From assembly GCF_036373705.1 (NCBI RefSeq), contig NW_027102783.1, forward strand, positions 5,001 through 69,000: a stretch of DNA of 64,000 nt, in the 5' to 3' direction. This document shows, in pieces, positions 58,764 to 64,000 of this stretch; the stretch's first letter is position 1, and each line of letters begins with the position of its first letter. Below the pieces are notes generated by a model. That model was not told the DNA's origin and made no database searches. It saw only the letters and a list, made by a program, of their open reading frames with translations. The stretch comes from Amia ocellicauda (taxonomy: Eukaryota; Chordata; Actinopteri; Amiiformes; Amiidae). The position numbers and the translations under genes are program-made.

Positions 58764-59160
58764 CTAAAATAAAAATAAAATAAATAAAACCCTGCATTAT
58801 GTCCACAGATATTTGGGGATTATATTTATTTGTCATAAAAATACTGTGCTTTGACCATACAAATTAAGATGAACAGCCAACACTGAATCAAAACTGAAGT
58901 TAAATTATATCTGGTTTAATTTATTTTGTGATTTGGGGGATTTTATTGTAAAGCACAACACACAATAAATCGTTCTTACAAATGCCAGTCAAGTATGACG
59001 AGTTTTTAGTGCCCTCACCACCACCTACCATGTTATAAGAGTATGTTAGAAGTACAACACATTAATAACTTAAACATTCATTTCAAATATACTGTGATTG
59101 TATATATCAAATAGCATGTAAAGACTTTAATGTTTTTTTTTTTTAAATAAACATTTTTAC

Positions 59161-59374
59161 CAGTCATAATGATCTGCGCTTCATGGACAGGCCATCCACC
59201 TTTTGGAGGTTTGTTCATGTCTCTCCACTCTGCTCTGAAGTTTCGAGTCGTCTCTTCGTCATCATCAGCAATGCTGAATAAATCAAAATTGCGAAAGCAA
59301 GCAGTGGGAATCACGCTGTAAGAGTCTTTGTCGACCCCGCTTTCCCACTTCACCAACGCGTGCATCACCGCCAT
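59161..59374 (-). pseudogene. BEN-domain gene, exon 1 (start codon)
   Basis: The ATG at 59374 is in a fair context (GTAGTATGG). 71 codons plus 1 nt: [32 protein letters not shown], then an acidic ADDDEETTR run and KPPKGGWPVHEAQIIMT, ended by donor ACTG/GTAAAA. N-termini of this type (ALVKW... VIP... GGWPV) precede BEN domains in uncharacterised fish proteins. The five exons have compatible phases, so this was once a real spliced gene. It is now broken by one stop and loss of the BEN end. Confidence 0.8.
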
Positions 59375-59525
59375 ACTACCTTCACCTTCTCATCCGTTTT
59401 TTCTGCGCGTTTTTCCCCCGACAAGTCACGGCACAAAAAACAGTCCCGCTCTGCATTCTGGTACTTGGCGTTCTTAATAACACCAACAGGGTGTAATCGC
59501 ATAGACCACTCGAGTATAAAGTCTG

Positions 59526-59832
59526 CTAAGGGGACAGGACAACTGCACCGCATCAAAGGGACGATGGACGGGGCCATGTACCGTCAAATCATGGGTGAGA
59601 ACCTCCTTCCCTAAGCCAGGGCATTGAAAATGGGTCAAATACTTATTTCCTTCATTAACATGCAAATCAATTTATAACTTTTTTGAAATGCATTTTTCTG
59701 GATTTTTTGGCTGTTATTCTGTCTCTCACTGTTAAAATACACCTACCATTAAAATTATAGACTGATCATTTCTTTGTCAGTGGGCAAACGTACAAAATCA
59801 GCAGGGGATCAAATACTTTTTTCCCCCACTGT
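59526..59832 (+). mobile_element. Internally deleted Tc1-like transposon remnant
   Basis: Transposase piece [20 protein letters not shown] then QIMGENLLP on the + strand. It then jumps from GGGCATTGAAAATGGGTC straight to the 3' non-coding end AAATACTTATTTCC. It ends with ATCAAATACTTTTTTCCC and CCACTG before TA, the usual terminal repeat and TA target of this fish Tc1 family. The N-terminal half and the third catalytic region are missing. Confidence 0.88.
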
Positions 59833-59929
59833 ACATACATATATATGGAAAAGAAACATTACAAGTATAAATCACAATAAGATGTAATAAAGTACAGATA
59901 AACAAAATGTAATAAAATGTGATCTTTTT

Positions 59930-60043
59930 GAAAATGCAGGGACGTCACTGGAAAAGATGAGGTCTGGATGGCAGCATATGTTGCTCCAAAATGTGTACAT
60001 CTCTTCTGCAAAAATGGTGCCCTCACAGATGTGCGAGTTATAT

Positions 60044-60075
<32 letters not shown>

Positions 60076-60545
60076 CTCACACACACTGTCACACCCCCAC
60101 ACACACACACTTTCACAGAGAGACATACACACACACACACTCACTTTCACACAGAGACAGGCACACACACGTACAGACACACACACTAACTTTCACACAG
60201 AGACAGACACACACACACACACACATACATACAGGATAACGCCAAACCACATTCTGCCCAGATTTCAAGCGCATGGTTGCATAGGCAGAGAGTGCGGGTG
60301 CTAGCATGGCCTGCCTGCAGTCCTGACCTGTCTCCAAATTGAGAATGTGTGGCGCACTAGTGCAAATTAAGACAATGAAGGCCCTGTGCAGTTGCGCAGC
60401 TGAGGAAATGCATAATGGATGAATGGGGGAAAATCCCGCTTGCTAAACTTAACCAAGTGGTGTCTTCAGTGCCCAAGTGCTTAATAAGTGTTATTAAAAG
60501 AAAAGGTGATGTTACATAGTGGTAAACAGTCGACTGTCCCAACTT
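59930..60545 (+). mobile_element. Second Tc1-like transposon remnant with embedded microsatellite
   Basis: The left part (GGATGGCAGCATATGTTGCT, CAAAAATGGTGCCCTCACAG) resembles transposase coding sequence of a common fish Tc1-like family. It is interrupted by (CAGA)n/(CA)n at 60045-60235. The right part contains CATGGCCTGCCTGCAGTCCT and GAATGTGTGGCG, a shifted version of the WPACSPDLSPIENVW-type region with the last catalytic acidic residues. Frame breaks are present. It ends near CCCAACTTTCTTGG. Confidence 0.7.
60045..60235. repeat. (CAGA)n / (CA)n compound microsatellite
   Basis: Runs of CAGA followed by ACACAC blocks separated by CTTTCACA(CA)GAGACA-type interruptions. A reverse-complement counterpart with the same interruptions lies at 63380-63560. 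Confidence 0.9.
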
Positions 60546-60731
60546 TCTTGGTTTCTTTTCACTGCTAATGAGATGCTGTAGAGTGAGTTAGTTATATTGC
60601 TTTCAGGAGCTCTAATCGTATTGATGAGTTCATGCAGCATTTTTAATTGAATTTCAAAAAGAAATCCTTGCTGTCTGGCCTGTGTGTATGAGATGTACTC
60701 TGTCAATCTTTGGCTAACAACTGAAACATTG
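60546..60731 (-). pseudogene. Possible orphan coding exon
   Basis: On the - strand an acceptor-like ATGTTTCAG precedes an open stretch: VVSQRLTEYISYTQARQQGF, LFEIQLKMLHELINTIRAPE, SNITNSLYSISLAVKRN. It looks like a helical C-terminal segment of the kind found in some fish nuclear proteins, but I cannot name a family. No partner exon recognised; it may be chance. Confidence 0.3.
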
Positions 60732-61502
60732 GTAGAACAGAAATGGCAACATAAAAAAGAAAAGTACATTTTAAAAGAGCACATTAAATAGGATGAATAT
60801 ACAGTTTTTTACAATCACTTTGTCACTAATTTCAGAACCTTGATGTCATTTTTCAAAACTCTAGACACAAAACTCAAAACGGTCATCACTTGTAACACAG
60901 GCTGTCCAATGTTCAAGACATTGCATTGTGCATTCATATCTTTAAAGAAACCTTGCACTTGCAGACTTGTTGGTTCAAATAACTCATTTATCATGAAATA
61001 CCATAGTAACATAGTAAAACAGAAGATACCGATAGTTTCACTGTGTAGTTGTTCGTACAATCATTAAATATTGTAGTACAAAATATGTGATACATGTTTC
61101 ATTATGGTACTACACATAAATACATCACTGTAAAAGGACTAGTAGAGAGAATACTACAGACACAGTGGAATCATTGAACAAAATCTGAAATACAATACAA
61201 TACAATACAATCAAATCACACCATAGGTTTCTTTGAATCCATGCAACAATAATTAGCTACAAAAAAGAACAAAACTACAGTAAAATGTCAACTGCAGTGT
61301 TCCTCACCTGGCTTAGTGTAAAAAGCAAAACAAAGGATTGATTACCGTACTTCTAAATTTCCATCAGCCCTGTGTTCAGGTTCAGGTTCTCACAACCATT
61401 TTTCACAAGAGGCATCTTGAAACTGAACATACCTGAACATATTCAGTCATCAGCTGCTTCACTCTGTCTGCATTTCTTTCAAAAGGCACACTATACTCTG
61501 TG

Positions 61503-61970
61503 CTACACATTGGTATGCAGTATACAGTCATTTGACAATTGAGAGTAGCCTAATGTTTTGTGCATGCTGAAGACTTGCCGCTTCTCAGTACGGAAATTTC
61601 TGATGATTGAGGCCACAGTTGATCCTGAGTTGATTCTGAGGTTTGATTGAATCATTGTAGCTGCCTCAGTCATGGTCATGCCATGATTTACAACATGCTC
61701 TACAACTATTTCTCGGATTTCACTGGACACTATTTGCTGTTGCTGCCGCTGTCTGGTCCGTGGCCTTGTCCTCTACCACGTTCCCCCAACACCTCTCAAA
61801 TGAGGCCCATGGCTGCCTCTCTGGTGAGCCCTAAGCCCTCCTCTATGACGAGGCCCATGACCACCTCTCAGAAGGGGTGCATGTCCCCTTCCATTCCTTT
61901 GACCACCACGTCTTCCTCCTCCCACTGCTTTACCTCTATTGTGACCTGGATGACCTGCCGGCTCCATGTT
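61503..61970 (-). pseudogene. N-terminal transposase fragment of the Tc1-like element
   Basis: Reads MEPAGHPGHNRGKAVGGGRR and further RG/HGP-type repeats. After a frame change it runs into SSEIREIVVEHVVNHGMT, a helix-turn-helix DNA-binding segment, and IIRNFRTEKRQ. The following DDE domain is not found in the element. Confidence 0.78.
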
Positions 61971-62112
61971 ATCACTGTGTTGCTGGGGTGGATAGCACTC
62001 ATTTCACTCGATACTCGTACCACAATGTGAAATCAATCATCAATAACCAGTTGGCAGTATTGGAAAAGCAATTACAAGGGCCTGCATACATACAGTAATG
62101 TCAAATCTGATG

Positions 62113-62567
62113 TGGAAGAACAATCATCTTCAACCAGGTTGGAGCGTTAGTTGCAATGCCTTTAATACACGCAGCGTGGAGAGGAACAGTGACTCAAGAA
62201 GATCCCAAAGTCACTCTGCCTTCATTTTAACAGTCAGAGCTTTTATACACAAAAATCAAAGAGCTGGTTATAATCAGAAAGTCATTACTATGTTATCTTA
62301 AAAGTTAGCTAAGCAGAATTTATATCATTATAGGACAGAGTTCATAGATCAACACATGGATTAGGGAGCAGGCACTTCAATCATACTGTTTGACATTGTC
62401 TCCAAGATTCTCATCGTAAATAAAAAACAGAAATCAAACTACCTTCTGGCCTGACCTTCTAGCTTGACCTTATCTTTCTTAAGTATACAAGAAAGAAAAA
62501 CAGGTATTAGAGAAAGAATTTCCAACTTTCCTTCCACACTGAAAACATGGTGTGGAAAAGTGCTACA
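62113..62567 (-). mobile_element. Second, unrelated solo LTR (455 bp)
   Basis: On the - strand it starts TGTAGCACTTTTCC and ends in TTCTTCCA; TG...CA ends. It is flanked by the 5-bp direct repeat TGATG (62108-62112 and 62568-62572). It has a TATA box (GTGTATAAAAGC) in the expected middle position and a TATTAAAGG motif downstream. It sits inside the Tc1-like element. A 5-bp duplication fits Gypsy-type or some retroviral elements. Fossil. Confidence 0.82.
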
Positions 62568-63029
62568 TGATGATGAATGATGATGAAATATTACATCCAT
62601 AGATAATGTAGTCCAACTGGTTCATGCTCCTCGGTTATTGGTGTCAATGGATCTCATTATCCTGAAACTTTCATTATCGAAACATGGAATACTCTTCGTC
62701 AGTTTCCATAAAACTATGAATTAAGAGTAATGCAACAGTCACTTATCATTTTGAGCAGCTGTATCAATTGATAGTTAGATCTTTGTAATGAAATGAATAG
62801 ACAGTGATCTCAGATGTAATGTGTGAATTGCATTTTGAAATGGTAATTCTTTGATGTTAAGTTGTGTCATTTTAGTTCAATGAACAAATGATCTGAGGTT
62901 GATGTGTATTGTATCCAAGCAATTGAAAAATGTGCATTTTGATCATTGGGTGTGAGTTTTGTGTCTAGAGTTTTGAAAAATGACATCAAGGTTCTGAAAT
63001 GAGTGCCAAAGTGATTGTAAAAAAGTGTA

Positions 63030-63360
63030 ATATCAGGGGACAGTGGCTATTACTGATCTGGCCTTCCATGGCCTCTGTATTAATGTAACAGGTCACATTG
63101 TATGTGTACACTGATACTTGATAGTATAATATAGTACAAGTAAAAAACATACATAGGTATCATAGAAGTATTTTGCAGAAATGATTAAGGATACTTATCA
63201 AAATGGAGAGGAAATGCTAAATCCAGTCTCCCCAGGCTGAGCTTCTATTGCTACACCTGCTAAGTGGCTGCTGGCCCCACTATATGGATAGAGCCACACC
63301 AAGTACAAGAGTCTCCCCGTTGCTATTTATATCTCCCTATCCAGTCTTCTATACGTGTCA
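63030..63360. other. Unrecognised sequence
   Basis: Between the Tc1-like element and the microsatellite. No gene or repeat recognised. Confidence 0.4.
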
Positions 63361-63379
63361 GGGTGGGGTGCCTATTCCC

Positions 63380-63452
63380 CTGTGTGTGTGTGAAAGTGTG
63401 TCTGTGTGTGTGTCTGTAAGTGTGTGTGTCTGTCTGTGATAGTGTGTGTGTG

Positions 63453-63483
<31 letters not shown>

Positions 63484-63590
63484 GAAAGTGTGTGTGTGTG
63501 TGTGTGTGTGTGAAAGTGTGTGTGAGTGTTTGTCTGTCTGTCTGTCATGTAACTTGCACATCTGTTAGGGCACCATTAATGCAGAGATGT
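63380..63590. repeat. (TG)n / (TCTG)n microsatellite with flanking repeat piece
   Basis: (TG)n and (TCTG)n runs with GTGAAAGTGTG interruptions. They are followed by AACTTGCACATCTGTTAGGG and CACCATTAATGCAGAGATG, the reverse complement of the unit around 59990-60045. So it is a second, inverted copy of the same microsatellite-bearing transposon fragment. Confidence 0.85.
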
Positions 63591-63617
63591 ACACATATTG
63601 TTTATTTTCCATATATA

Positions 63618-63673
63618 TGTATGTATGTATGTATGCATGTCCAATTGCTTTGACAATACAAATGCACTGAATT

Positions 63674-63723
<50 letters not shown>

Positions 63724-63728
63724 GAGAG
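63618..63728 (+). repeat. Second copy of (GTAT)n ... (GA)n repeat tail
   Basis: Same order and sequence as the block at 55349-55425: (GTAT)n, CATGTCCAATTGCTTTG, ACAATACAAATGCACTG, AATTGAGA, then a long (GA)n. Confidence 0.8.
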
Positions 63729-63787
63729 GTGCTAAGGCACATTTGTAACATAAATTAGGGAACATTTGAAACATGCTTAGGGAACAT

Positions 63788-64000
63788 TCATAAGAACATA
63801 AGAACATAAGAACATAAGAAAGTTTACAAACGAGAGGAGGCCATTCGACCCATCATGCTCGTTTGGTGTCCATTAATATCTAAGTGATCCATGGATCCTA
63901 TCCAGTCTATTTTTAAATGTTCCCAAACTTTCAGCTTCTACCACTTTCCATCTTGAATGCCTTGAAGCCCAATTTCCATTTGTGTCCCCTGGTGTGTGTG
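63788..64000 (+). repeat. Dispersed repeat starting at a (CATAAGAA)n tract, cut by window end
   Basis: Starts with repeated CATAAGAACATAAGAA, then AAGTTTACAAACGAGAGGAG and GCCATTCGACCCATCATGCT. I recognise this as a common interspersed repeat of fish genomes (probably LINE- or SINE-derived), without being able to name the family. Confidence 0.6.

Larger units (their letters stand above)
57453..59160 (-). other. Introns of the BEN-domain gene
   Basis: Intron intervals 57453-57790, 58057-58327, 58500-58629 and 58764-59160. AT-rich, with a (TA)n tract at about 58538-58565. All start GT and end AG in the orientation of the gene. No other gene recognised within. Confidence 0.65.
60802..63027 (-). 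mobile_element. Tc1-like transposon with long inverted repeats, nested by an LTR
   Basis: Terminal inverted repeats of about 75 bp: left CAGTTTTTTACAATCACTTT..., right, as reverse complement, CACTTTTTTACAATCACTTT.... Both continue through TTTCAGAACCTTGATGTCA and AAAACTCTAGACACAAAACT, and both are bordered by TA (60800-60801, 63028-63029). The - strand has the transposase start region: an Arg/Gly-rich part (about 61773-61967), then SSEIREIVVEHVVNHGMTMT and EAATMIQSNLRINSGSTVAS. The catalytic part is absent, and the Arg/Gly-rich part lies in another frame, so it is inactive. Confidence 0.85.

Noticed and set aside
59859-60304. Cys/Val- and His/Thr-rich frames in the microsatellite
   Set aside because: Pure translations of CA/GT and CAGA repeats.

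Overview
This is nuclear DNA of an animal, most likely a ray-finned fish. The evidence is an intron-bearing tRNA-Tyr, a 5S rRNA cluster, a U6-like snRNA, several fish-type Tc1 transposon remnants, Tx1/L1-like LINE ORF1 sequence and spliceosomal exons of a BEN-domain gene. The dispersed repeat at the right edge reminds me of ones common in non-teleost fishes such as sturgeons, but that is memory only. I see no intact protein-coding gene.

Region 1 (1-49109) is one head-to-tail tandem array of about 15 units, all on the + strand. A complete unit is 3961 bp (30551-34511). Each unit is a nested composite. A tRNA-Tyr/tRNA-Lys(TTT) block of about 0.97 kb carries a non-autonomous hAT-like transposon of about 1.1 kb with an 8-bp target duplication (AGCCAAGC). 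The hAT carries a solo LTR of about 1.87 kb with a 4-bp duplication (ACTG). Every unit shares the same insertion points, so each insertion happened once and the composite was then amplified. The array holds 10 tRNA-Tyr copies (one clearly broken), 9 full-length tRNA-Lys copies, and 5 tRNA-Lys copies that lost their 5' third. The five truncated copies share one breakpoint, which also removed tRNA-Tyr. A second polymorphism, a 309-bp deletion in the hAT, is distributed independently of the first. This points to unequal crossing-over or gene conversion.

Region 2 (49110-52920) is a second, different small-RNA neighbourhood. It has a U6 snRNA-like copy on the - strand without a T-run terminator, about 0.7 kb of unrecognised GC-rich DNA, then a 5S rRNA tandem array on the - strand with eight full-length 120-bp copies, one fragment, and a period of about 330 bp. 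The 5S copies differ from each other and from the usual vertebrate 5S, but helix I pairing is kept.

Region 3 (52921-55430) contains an inverted LTR of the same family as in Region 1, still attached to a short stretch of its internal leader. It was inserted into a Tc1 transposase gene, of which one side remains.

Region 4 (55430-64000) is ordinary decayed repeat-rich DNA. It holds the 5' part of a Tx1/L1-like LINE joined directly to a broken BEN-domain gene (five exons on the - strand with consistent splice phases and one in-frame stop), three Tc1-type elements, a second solo LTR nested in one of them, microsatellites, and the start of a dispersed repeat. The main biological theme is the juxtaposition of several RNA polymerase III genes, and a tRNA array in which most of the repeating unit is transposon fossil.
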